From assembly GCA_900540705.1 (NCBI GenBank), contig UQGR01000024.1, forward strand, positions 1 to 31,342: 31,342 nucleotides of DNA, read 5' to 3'. Of the stretch, positions 14,561 to 21,622 are shown piece by piece; position 1 is the first letter of the stretch, and each line of letters begins with the position of its first letter. Below the pieces are notes generated by a model. It did not search any database and had not been told where the DNA came from. It saw only the letters and a list, made by a program, of their open reading frames with translations. Source of the DNA: an uncultured Mollicutes bacterium (GTDB lineage Bacteria > Bacillota_I > Bacilli_A > Acholeplasmatales > Anaeroplasmataceae). Position numbers and translations under genes: made by a program.

Positions 14561-15835
14561 ATGTTTGTAGATTTGGTCAAAATGGAGGTAGAGGCTGGAA
14601 AGGGAGGCGATGGGATTGTCGCTTATCGCCGAGAGCTTAAAGTAGAGCGCGGTGGACCCTTTGGAGGAACCGGTGGTAATGGTGGATCTATCATCTTTGT
14701 TGGAGATGAAGGTCTTTCTACTCTGTTAGATTTGAGATATAATAAGGTTTTAAAAGGAAACCCTGGAGAAAAGGGAAGAAATAAAGGACAGACAGGTGCC
14801 TGTGCAGAGCCTACGTATGTGAAGGTGCCTGTAGGTACCATCATCTATGAGGATACGACGGGAAGAGTTCTTGGTGATATCACAAGACATCTTCAGGAGG
14901 TTGTCGTCTGTAAGGGTGGTCGTGGAGGCCGTGGCAATATGGCGTTTGCGACGGGAGTTTTGAAATGCCCTGATTTTTGTGAGAAGGGGGAACCAGGAGA
15001 AAAGAAGCAGATTCGCTGTGAGCTAAAGATTTTGGCAGATTGCGGATTGGTTGGGTTCCCTAGTGTGGGAAAATCGACGCTGATTGCGGCAGTATCTAAG
15101 GCAAGACCGAAGATTGCAGCCTATCATTTTACTACCATTGTTCCTAACCTGGGAATGGTAGAGGTGAAGGATGGACGCAGCTTTGTCATGGCTGATCTTC
15201 CAGGAATTATTGAGGGTGCTCATGAGGGCGCTGGTCTTGGCTTACAATTCTTACGTCATATAGAACGTTGTCGAGTCATTGTTCATATCATTGACATGGC
15301 TGCGACAGATGGCAGAGATCCTTATCAGGATTATGTGACCATCAATCAGGAGCTAGAGAGCTATCGTATGAATCTTACTAAGCGTCCAATGATTGTCGTC
15401 GCTAATAAGATGGACGTTTTAGAGGCTAAGAAGAATCTGGAGGAATTCAAGAAAAAGGTAGATGTTCCTGTGGTAGAAATATCTGCCTATACAAAAGAGA
15501 ATTTAGATGAGCTTCTTTATAAAATCGCCGATACTCTCGCTGTAACAAAGGAGTTTTCCTTATTTGAGGATGAGGAAGAGGAGGAAGTGGAGTATGGCTT
15601 TGCTGAAGAGGAAGCCTTCTTTACCATTGAAAAACAATCCGATGGTGTATACAATGTTACAGGAAACAAGCTTCAGCGTTTATTTGAAATGACTGATTTT
15701 GATTCTGATTATGGGCGCTTACGCTTTGCAAGACAGCTTAGAACCTATGGATTAGATGATGCTTTAAGAAAACTGGGGGTACAAAATGGGGATACCGTTC
15801 GCATCTTTGATTTTGAGTTCGAGTTCATTGACTGA
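14561..15835 (+). CDS. obgE: GTPase Obg
   Basis: This is the essential ribosome-assembly and stress GTPase of 424 residues. It has a glycine-rich Obg domain (1-158, with GGPFGGTGGNGG), a G domain with P-loop GFPSVGKST (165-173), switch DLPGIIEGA and NKMD base recognition. A C-terminal OCT domain typical of Gram-positive Obg follows an acidic linker (EDEEEEEVE). AGGAGG precedes the ATG by 8 bases. Its 3' end overlaps the DUF1294 gene by 50 bases in another frame. Confidence 0.97.
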   Translation: MFVDLVKMEVEAGKGGDGIVAYRRELKVERGGPFGGTGGNGGSIIFVGDEGLSTLLDLRYNKVLKGNPGEKGRNKGQTGACAEPTYVKVPVGTIIYEDTTGRVLGDITRHLQEVVVCKGGRGGRGNMAFATGVLKCPDFCEKGEPGEKKQIRCELKILADCGLVGFPSVGKSTLIAAVSKARPKIAAYHFTTIVPNLGMVEVKDGRSFVMADLPGIIEGAHEGAGLGLQFLRHIERCRVIVHIIDMAATDGRDPYQDYVTINQELESYRMNLTKRPMIVVANKMDVLEAKKNLEEFKKKVDVPVVEISAYTKENLDELLYKIADTLAVTKEFSLFEDEEEEEVEYGFAEEEAFFTIEKQSDGVYNVTGNKLQRLFEMTDFDSDYGRLRFARQLRTYGLDDALRKLGVQNGDTVRIFDFEFEFID

Positions 15836-16115
15836 CAAGAATTTGCTGATTACCATCTATCTAGTTTGTGAGCTGGTGATGTCTTTACTTACAGCCTTCT
15901 TTTATAAGCTAGATAAGGAAAAAGCCAAAAGAGGTCAGTGGCGCACAAAGGAAAAAACGTTGTTGTTGCTACCTTGGCTCATGGGTGGAGTTGGTGGCTT
16001 CCTGGGAGTTTATGTACTGCGTCATAAGACGAGACATTGGTATTTTGTTTTCAACAATGTTTTAGCCCTTATTTTGCAGGGAAGCATATTAATTTGTATG
16101 ATTGTATTATTATAA
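15786..16115 (+). CDS. DUF1294 family membrane protein
   Basis: This small membrane protein, up to 109 residues, has the DUF1294 pattern: a helix (LITIYLVCELVMSLLTAFFY), a basic loop (KAKRGQWRTKEKTLL), then the LMGGVGGFLGVYVLRHKTRH signature and a final helix. The function of the family is not established. The ATG at 15786 has GGGGGT 6 bases upstream but makes a 50-base overlap with obgE. A TTG at 15828 would give a shorter form starting just before the first helix. A terminator follows. Confidence 0.8.
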   Translation: MGIPFASLILSSSSLTDKNLLITIYLVCELVMSLLTAFFYKLDKEKAKRGQWRTKEKTLLLLPWLMGGVGGFLGVYVLRHKTRHWYFVFNNVLALILQGSILICMIVLL

Positions 16116-16131
16116 AGTAAATATTTATATG

Positions 16132-16159
16132 ACCAGCTTTTAAAAAGGCTGGTTTTTTT
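16132..16159 (+). terminator. Intrinsic terminator after the obgE-DUF1294 genes
   Basis: ACCAGC (16132-16137) pairs with GCTGGT (16148-16153), with an AT-rich inner loop, followed by seven Ts. Confidence 0.75.
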
Positions 16160-16210
16160 ATTTGTAATTCAAGGCTTTTTAAATCTTGTTTAAAATTTTA
16201 AAAAAAACTC

Positions 16211-16241
16211 TTGACTTAGAGTTAACTCTAAGATTTATAAT
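16211..16241 (+). promoter_or_regulatory. MerR-type promoter with 18-bp palindromic operator in a 19-bp spacer
   Basis: TTGACT (16211-16216) and TATAAT (16236-16241) are 19 bp apart, two more than optimal. A perfect palindrome CTTAGAGTT-AACTCTAAG (16215-16232) fills the space between them. This is the textbook layout for MerR-family activators, which bend the spacer to align the two promoter elements. The first gene downstream encodes a MerR-family protein, so positive autoregulation of the whole operon is expected. Confidence 0.9.
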
Positions 16242-16274
16242 AGTTTTAGAATTGTAAAGAAAGAGGTGTTACCT

Positions 16275-16655
16275 ATGACGATTGCAGAAGTTTCTAAAAA
16301 ATATGGTCTAACCCCAGATACGTTGAGATATTATGAAAAGATTGGATTACTGACTAACGTCCCACGAACCATAAAAGGGATTCGTAGCTATGATGAGGTT
16401 ACCTGTAGACGGATTGAATTTATCAAATGTATGAGAAATGCAGGCGTAGAAATCGAGATTTTAATTCAGTATATCGGTCTTTTTGAGAAAGGAAAGGGAA
16501 CCGTAATTGATAGAAAAATTTTATTAGAACAGCAAAGAGATAAATTATTAGAGAAACAAAAGAATATTGCAGAAACCTTAAAAAGATTAGATTATAAAAT
16601 TGAACTTTACAATGAAATTATTTCAGGAAAAAGAAAAGATTTTACTGAGGACTAA
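16275..16655 (+). CDS. MerR-family regulator, AdhR-like (Cys52)
   Basis: This regulator has 126 residues with an N-terminal winged helix (MTIAEVSKKYGLTPDTLRYY, KIGLLTNVPR, IRSYDE) and a C-terminal dimerisation coiled coil (EQQRDKLLEKQKNIAETLKR). Cysteines stand at 44 and 52 in TCRRIEFIKCMRNAG. From memory, Bacillus subtilis AdhR, which responds to aldehydes, has its key cysteine at 52 in the same FIKCMRNAG context. The start at 16275 is chosen because GAGGTG lies 6 bases upstream and covers an alternative GTG at 16266. It leads an operon with a reductase set and should activate the promoter at 16211-16241. The aldehyde or electrophile signal is inferred. Confidence 0.92.
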   Translation: MTIAEVSKKYGLTPDTLRYYEKIGLLTNVPRTIKGIRSYDEVTCRRIEFIKCMRNAGVEIEILIQYIGLFEKGKGTVIDRKILLEQQRDKLLEKQKNIAETLKRLDYKIELYNEIISGKRKDFTED

Positions 16656-16669
16656 GGAGGAAAATTAAA

Positions 16670-17518
16670 ATGAAATTCGTAAGGTTAAATAATGGAATGC
16701 AAATGCCAATGCTAGGATTAGGAACCTTTTTGCTTACACCAGATGAGGCAGAAAACTCTGTAATTCACGCTTTGAGAAATGGATATCGGTTGATTGATAC
16801 GGCAAATGCTTATGTGAACGAGAAAGCAGTTGGAAGAGGAATTAAGAAATCAGGAGTCCCTAGAGAGGATATATTTTTAGAAACGAAACTGTGGCCTGCC
16901 TTCTATGAAGAAGAGGGGGCAGTAGATAAAACCTTAGAACGCTTAGACACGGATTATATTGATTTGATGATTTTACATCAGCCTGCTGGAAATTATCTTG
17001 CCGGATATAAGCAATTAGAAAGAGGCTATAAGGAGGGGAAGCTAAAGGCGATTGGAATATCTAATTTTAATGAAGCAGAAATTTTAGATATTTTAAACCA
17101 TGCTGAAATTAAACCTTCTTTGATTCAAGTGGAGGCTCACCCCTATTATCCTCAGGAGAAATTAAACTCCTTCTTAAAAGAGTATGGTATTGTCTTGCAG
17201 TCCTGGTATCCATTAGGTGGAAAAGGAAATCAGAGTCTACTCAATGAAACACTTTTTATTGAATTAGGGGAAAAATATCATAAGACACCTGCCCAGATCA
17301 TCCTAAGATGGCATATAGAAATGGGATACATTGTGATTCCTGGTTCTAGAAGTAAAGCGCATATCAAGGATAATGGAAATATCTTTGACTTTGAGCTATC
17401 CAAAGAGGATATGGAGGCAATTGCCAAGCTTAATCAAAATCATCCAATTTACATTAGGACAGAAGAGGCTTTAAAGGGCTATGCCAATTGGCGTCCTGAT
17501 GTGGATGGGCAAAAATAA
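16670..17518 (+). CDS. Aldo/keto reductase
   Basis: This NADPH-dependent carbonyl reductase has 282 residues. The (beta/alpha)8-barrel tetrad is complete: Asp43 and Tyr48 in DTANAYVNE, Lys73 in ETKLW and His103 in LHQP. The cofactor-binding end IPGSRSKAHIKDN is also present. Such enzymes reduce aldehydes and ketones such as methylglyoxal, which fits the AdhR-like regulator just upstream. AGGAGG lies 9 bases before the ATG, and the gap to merR is 14 bases. The physiological substrate cannot be read from sequence. Confidence 0.93.
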   Translation: MKFVRLNNGMQMPMLGLGTFLLTPDEAENSVIHALRNGYRLIDTANAYVNEKAVGRGIKKSGVPREDIFLETKLWPAFYEEEGAVDKTLERLDTDYIDLMILHQPAGNYLAGYKQLERGYKEGKLKAIGISNFNEAEILDILNHAEIKPSLIQVEAHPYYPQEKLNSFLKEYGIVLQSWYPLGGKGNQSLLNETLFIELGEKYHKTPAQIILRWHIEMGYIVIPGSRSKAHIKDNGNIFDFELSKEDMEAIAKLNQNHPIYIRTEEALKGYANWRPDVDGQK

Positions 17519-17555
17519 AGAATATCTTAAAGAAGTAGTTTTATTGGAGGATAGG

Positions 17556-18260
17556 ATGGAAAGATGTAGAGTTGTTAGTCATATGTATGTATCCATCGAT
17601 GGAAAAATAGATGGAGCTTATATGGAAGAAGATGGTTGTGAACCATCAGGAACGTATTATGATACCTCTATATGGACACTAGGAGATTCTATGGCTGGTG
17701 GCAGAGTTACCAATACGATGTATCATGCTAAGGCTAAAGTAGATTTAAGCCTATATCAAGGGATAGAAGTTCCTGCTGGAGACCATATTTTACCTGCAGA
17801 GCATTATCATTTTTGTTTTGACCGAAATGGAAAATCTATGTGGGAGTCTCAGCATATGGAGTATGGCGGAAGGCGTATGCAAAATGTATCCGTCGTATCT
17901 CCTTCTGTGAAAAAAGAATATTTAGCCTTCTTACGGGATAAGAAAATCTCTTATCTGATTGTTTCTTCTTTAGAGGAGGCTCTATTGAAAATAAAGAAAT
18001 TATTTTCTGTTCAAACTTTAGTTCTTACAGGAGGAGCCATAATCAATGGGGCTTTTCATAAGGAAGGCCTAATTGATGAGCTTTCTATCGTTATGGCCCC
18101 TTATATAGAGGGAAACCATGAGGAAAAGGGATATGCTGAGTTAGGGGAATATGTTGGACATAAATACATATATAAATCCCTAAAGGCACTAGATGATGGC
18201 GGAATTCACTTGTTATTTGAAAGGACAAGAGACGAAGGAGGGAATACGAATGAAGATTAA
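17556..18260 (+). CDS. RibD C-terminal / dihydrofolate reductase-like protein
   Basis: This protein of 234 residues is related to the reductase half of RibD and to dihydrofolate reductase. The N-terminal strand and loop MYVSIDGKIDGAYM and the C-terminal LTGGAIINGAFHKEGLIDE, where the nicotinamide cofactor binds, are characteristic. Stand-alone members like this are usually described as NAD(P)H-dependent reductases of unknown substrate. It has no deaminase half. The start at 17556 has GGAGG 6 bases upstream; an earlier in-frame ATG at 17481 lies within the aldo/keto reductase gene and lacks a site. It overlaps the next gene by 11 bases. Confidence 0.85.
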   Translation: MERCRVVSHMYVSIDGKIDGAYMEEDGCEPSGTYYDTSIWTLGDSMAGGRVTNTMYHAKAKVDLSLYQGIEVPAGDHILPAEHYHFCFDRNGKSMWESQHMEYGGRRMQNVSVVSPSVKKEYLAFLRDKKISYLIVSSLEEALLKIKKLFSVQTLVLTGGAIINGAFHKEGLIDELSIVMAPYIEGNHEEKGYAELGEYVGHKYIYKSLKALDDGGIHLLFERTRDEGGNTNED

Positions 18261-18978
18261 ACAGATAGCAGGAAGATTGGGCTTAGGAGAATTTGCCCCT
18301 AAGTTTGCGGAACTTAATGATGATGTTTTATTTGGAGAGGTATGGAATAGAGAAGGACTTTCTCCTAAAATCCGTTCTATGCTTACCATAACTGTATTGG
18401 TAAGTAAAGGACTGATAGACAGTTCCTTTGAGCACCACTTAAATTTTGCAAAAGCGAATGGTGTTACAAAGAAGGAGATGGCAGAGCTTCTAACTCACAT
18501 CGCCTTTTATGCTGGCTGGCCAAATGCGTGGGCAGCGTTTCGGATGGCAAAGGAGGTCTATCAGGAGGATGCAATCAGTGGTGGTCTATTTGGGTTAGGA
18601 GAACCAAATACTGCCTATGCAAAATACTTTGTAGGCAATTCCTATTTAAACCCTCTTACGAGTCCTAAGGAAACTGTATTTATGGCAAATGTAACCTTTG
18701 AACCAGGATGTAGAAACAATTGGCACATCCATCAGGCTACAAAAGGCGGTGGCCAAATTCTTTTATGCGTCGATGGAATTGGTTGGTATCAAGAGTGGGG
18801 AAAGGAAGCTAGAAAGCTTTTTCCTGGAGATGTTGTCACCATCCCTGTTGGTGTTAAACATTGGCATGGGGCAGCTAAGGATAGCTGGTTTAGTCACATT
18901 GCAGTAGAGGTACCAGGAGAAAATACCTCAAACGAATGGCTAGAGGCTGTGTCTGAGGAACAGTATGAGGCATTGTAA
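18250..18978 (+). CDS. Carboxymuconolactone decarboxylase-like and cupin fusion protein
   Basis: This two-domain protein has 242 residues. Residues 1-106 match the carboxymuconolactone decarboxylase/AhpD fold (SSFEHHLNFAKANGVTKKEM, then HIAFYAGWPNAWAAFRMA) but lack the CxxC redox pair of true AhpD. Residues 140-225 form a cupin with likely metal ligands in NWHIHQATKGGGQILL (His159, His161, Gln169) and HWHGAA (near 204). Similar fusions travel with flavodoxins and aldo/keto reductases in Firmicutes, as here. The start at 18250 has AAGGAGGG upstream. A longer reading from 18193 would add 19 residues inside the previous gene and is unlikely. The reaction is unknown; a redox or detoxification role is inferred from context. 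Confidence 0.88.
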   Translation: MKIKQIAGRLGLGEFAPKFAELNDDVLFGEVWNREGLSPKIRSMLTITVLVSKGLIDSSFEHHLNFAKANGVTKKEMAELLTHIAFYAGWPNAWAAFRMAKEVYQEDAISGGLFGLGEPNTAYAKYFVGNSYLNPLTSPKETVFMANVTFEPGCRNNWHIHQATKGGGQILLCVDGIGWYQEWGKEARKLFPGDVVTIPVGVKHWHGAAKDSWFSHIAVEVPGENTSNEWLEAVSEEQYEAL

Positions 18979-18990
18979 GGAGGACCAGAA

Positions 18991-19953
18991 ATGAAAAAAA
19001 TGTTTTTATTCTTTTTAATCCTGCTTGGATTAGTCTCTTGTGGAAATTCAAGCTCTAATGAGTTAGACTCATCAAGTGGAATTGACGAACCTGTTGTCTT
19101 AGAAGGAGAAGGGATTGTCGTCTATTTTTCGGCAACCAATAACACCAAAAGAGTAAGCAATATCATTGCTGAGCATCTACAAATTTCTACCTTTGAATTA
19201 CAGCCTGTAGAGCCATATAGCTCTGCGGATCTAAATTATAGCAGTCCTAGTAGCCGAGTTTCTTTAGAGCATAATGATCCAAATCGGTATGTGGCGCTTA
19301 CTTCAACAGCCATAGATAATTTTGACGCTTTAGAATATATCTTTATCGGCTATCCAATTTGGTGGGGAGAGGCTAGCTGGGTATTAGATGATTTTGTTAA
19401 AAATAATGATTTTACTGGTAAAACCATCATCCCTTTTGGAACCTCTGCTTCCTCTCCGCTTGGAAATAGTGCTAAAAATCTTGCAGCTAAGGCGGGTAGC
19501 GGTAACTGGCAGGAGGGAATGCGTTTCAGCTCCACTGCAAGTGAACAAACGATTCTTACGTGGTTAGAACAGTTGAATCTTGAGGAGGAACAGAAACAGA
19601 TGAATTTATATATACAAGGGAAGCAATTGAAAGTGGAGCTTACACAAAACTCCTCTGTTACAGCCTTAGTAGAGCTATTAAAAAAGGGGGATATCACCTA
19701 TACTGCTACAGATTATGGAGACTTTGAAAAGGTGGGAAATATTGGATATACCTTGCCTCAAAACAATACACCAATAGATACAGTGCCTGGAGATGTAATT
19801 TTATATCAAGGGACAAGTCTTTGTCTATATTATGGAAATAATTCCTGGTCCTTTACGCGAATTGGCAGGATTACAGGATATACAGAAGCCGAGCTTAGGA
19901 CTTTACTAGGTGCTGGAACTGGAAGTATTGAGGTTCGGATTTCTTTACATTAA
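18991..19953 (+). CDS. Exported lipoprotein with flavodoxin and cyclophilin-like domains
   Basis: This protein of 320 residues has a lipoprotein signal peptide ending in LVSC (Cys17), then a Ser-rich linker. A flavodoxin domain (about 42-195) has the phosphate-binding loop YFSATNNTKRVS and the flavin-contact motif GYPIWWGEASW. A C-terminal cyclophilin-like beta domain (about 205-318) contains GDVILYQGTSLCLYYGNNSW and ends in GSIEVRISL. The mature protein should sit on the outer membrane face, an uncommon place for a flavodoxin. It is the last gene of the MerR-regulated operon, 12 bases after the previous gene and with AAGGAGG upstream. Its electron donor and acceptor are not evident in the window. 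Confidence 0.88.
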   Translation: MKKMFLFFLILLGLVSCGNSSSNELDSSSGIDEPVVLEGEGIVVYFSATNNTKRVSNIIAEHLQISTFELQPVEPYSSADLNYSSPSSRVSLEHNDPNRYVALTSTAIDNFDALEYIFIGYPIWWGEASWVLDDFVKNNDFTGKTIIPFGTSASSPLGNSAKNLAAKAGSGNWQEGMRFSSTASEQTILTWLEQLNLEEEQKQMNLYIQGKQLKVELTQNSSVTALVELLKKGDITYTATDYGDFEKVGNIGYTLPQNNTPIDTVPGDVILYQGTSLCLYYGNNSWSFTRIGRITGYTEAELRTLLGAGTGSIEVRISLH

Positions 19954-19979
19954 AATTTAAAAATTCTTTATCTGTAAAG

Positions 19980-20009
19980 CCTCTTTATAAAAGAGGTCTT
20001 TCTTTTCTT
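19980..20009 (+). terminator. Intrinsic terminator after the MerR-regulated operon
   Basis: CCTCTTT (19980-19986) and AAAGAGG (19990-19996) form a hairpin with a 3-base loop, followed by a T-rich tract. Confidence 0.8.
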
Positions 20010-20018
20010 ATGCGGTAG

Positions 20019-20027
20019 TGATATAAT
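20019..20027 (+). promoter_or_regulatory. Extended -10 promoter of glpK
   Basis: TGATATAAT (20019-20027) is a consensus extended -10 element; no good -35 is seen. Transcription would start near 20034, after the upstream in-frame ATG at 20026, which therefore cannot be the translation start. Confidence 0.6.
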
Positions 20028-20055
20028 GAAAGAAAAGAAACGTGTGGTGTTAAAA

Positions 20056-21537
20056 ATGAAATATATAATAGTTATTGATCAGGGAACGACCTCTACAAGA
20101 GCAATTATTTTCAATCAAGCTGGAGAAGTGATTGCTTCATCTCAGGAGGAGTTCCGCCAGATTTATCCACAGCCAGGCTATGTGGAGCATGATCCAATTG
20201 ATATCCTTTCTAGTGTAAGAAGTGTGATTTCAACCGCTTTGACGAAGGCTAGAGTAAAGCATTCTGAGATTTTAAGCTTGGCGATTGCCAATCAAAGAGA
20301 AACGGTTGTGATGTGGGATAAGAGAACAGGGGAGCCTATTTACAATGCTTTAGTATGGCAATGTCGAAGAACGATGGAGCGCTGTCTTGAGCTAAAGAGA
20401 TTAGGATATGAAAGTGTAATTCGCAGGAAGACGGGACTACGTCTGGATTCTTATTTTTCAGCCAGCAAAATAGAATGGCTTTTAAAAAATGTCAAACGGG
20501 CATCTGAGCTATTAGAGGAGGATAATCTTTTGGTAGGGACGATAGACACCTATTTGATGTGGCAGCTTTCAGGGGGAAGGATTTATAAAACGGATTATAC
20601 GAATGCCTCTCGTACGATGCTTTATAATATACATGAGTTATGCTGGGACGAGCAGCTTTGTTCGTTGTTTCGGATCCCACCTAAGCTCTTGCCAGAGGTA
20701 TGTCCATCTAGTTCAACCTTTGGCTATACAGATAAGGATGTATTAGGCTTTGAGGTTCCAATCTGTGGCGTTGCAGGAGATCAGCAGGCCTCTTTGTTTG
20801 GACAATGCTGTTTTGAAAAAGGTGATTTAAAGGTCACCTATGGAACGGGCTGTTTTCTACTAATGAATTCCTTAGATGAGGCATTATCCTCCACAAATGG
20901 GCTCATTACTACTCTAAGCTGTCAAACTAAAACAAAGCCCTCCTATGCTTTAGAGGGTAGTGTGTTTGTAGGTGGTGCTGTAATCCAGTGGCTAAGAGAT
21001 GAGCTGAAGCTCATTACTAAGGCTTCGGAATCAGAGGAGCTAGCAAGGAGTGTTGCCCATACGAATGGAGTCTATCTTGTACCTGCCTTTGTTGGTCTTG
21101 GAGCTCCTTACTGGAATTTTGAAGCAGAGGGGATTTTGACAGGTATCACCAGAGGAACAAACAGAGCTCATATCGTAAGAGCAGCTTTAGAGGGTATTGC
21201 CTTTGAGGTGAACGATGTAATTGAGGCTATGGAAAAGGATATTAGTCTTAAGGTTCAGTCGATTCAGGTAGATGGTGGTGCTGTCGAAAACGGATTTTTA
21301 ATGGAATTTCAATCTGATATTACGGATGCCACTATTGTACGTCCAGATAATAAGGAGGTCACAGCCTTAGGAGCCTTTTATTTGGCTGCCCTCGAACAGA
21401 AGATATTTGCCAATATAGAAGAGATTAAGGCTTGTAATAAGGGAGAACAGGTTTTTCATCCTCAGATGTCAAAGGATAGAAGAAGAGAGCTTCTTGCAGG
21501 CTGGGATAAGGCAGTTCGTAAGTCTTCCGCAAAATAA
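20056..21537 (+). CDS. glpK: Glycerol kinase
   Basis: This cytoplasmic kinase of 493 residues converts glycerol to glycerol 3-phosphate with ATP. FGGY-family motifs are clear: the N-terminal phosphate loop IDQGTTSTRAIIF, the glycerol-contact region SLAIANQRETVVMWDK, YFSASKIEWLL, VAGDQQASLFGQ, TYGTGCF, and the C-terminal VDGGAVENGFLMEFQSDI. The start at 20056 gives the normal N-terminus (MKYIIVIDQG); its ribosome binding site (GTGGTG) is weak. No glycerol facilitator or glycerol-3-phosphate dehydrogenase is adjacent, so the gene stands alone. Confidence 0.96.
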   Translation: MKYIIVIDQGTTSTRAIIFNQAGEVIASSQEEFRQIYPQPGYVEHDPIDILSSVRSVISTALTKARVKHSEILSLAIANQRETVVMWDKRTGEPIYNALVWQCRRTMERCLELKRLGYESVIRRKTGLRLDSYFSASKIEWLLKNVKRASELLEEDNLLVGTIDTYLMWQLSGGRIYKTDYTNASRTMLYNIHELCWDEQLCSLFRIPPKLLPEVCPSSSTFGYTDKDVLGFEVPICGVAGDQQASLFGQCCFEKGDLKVTYGTGCFLLMNSLDEALSSTNGLITTLSCQTKTKPSYALEGSVFVGGAVIQWLRDELKLITKASESEELARSVAHTNGVYLVPAFVGLGAPYWNFEAEGILTGITRGTNRAHIVRAALEGIAFEVNDVIEAMEKDISLKVQSIQVDGGAVENGFLMEFQSDITDATIVRPDNKEVTALGAFYLAALEQKIFANIEEIKACNKGEQVFHPQMSKDRRRELLAGWDKAVRKSSAK

Positions 21538-21561
21538 TATAGGGTAAAATAAAAAAATAAA

Positions 21562-21590
21562 TGGAAGTTTTTTTGAATTTAGTATATAAT
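21562..21590 (+). promoter_or_regulatory. Possible promoter of gpmI
   Basis: TATAAT (21585-21590) is clear. The best -35 at 17 bp is poor (TGGAAG, 21562-21567). No terminator separates it from glpK. Confidence 0.4.
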
Positions 21591-21622
21591 AGCTATTGGA
21601 AATTTAAGGAGTATGAAAAGTT

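Noticed and set aside
17481..17555. Longer start for the RibD-like protein
   Set aside because: The ATG lies within the aldo/keto reductase gene with no ribosome binding site, while GGAGG precedes the ATG at 17556.
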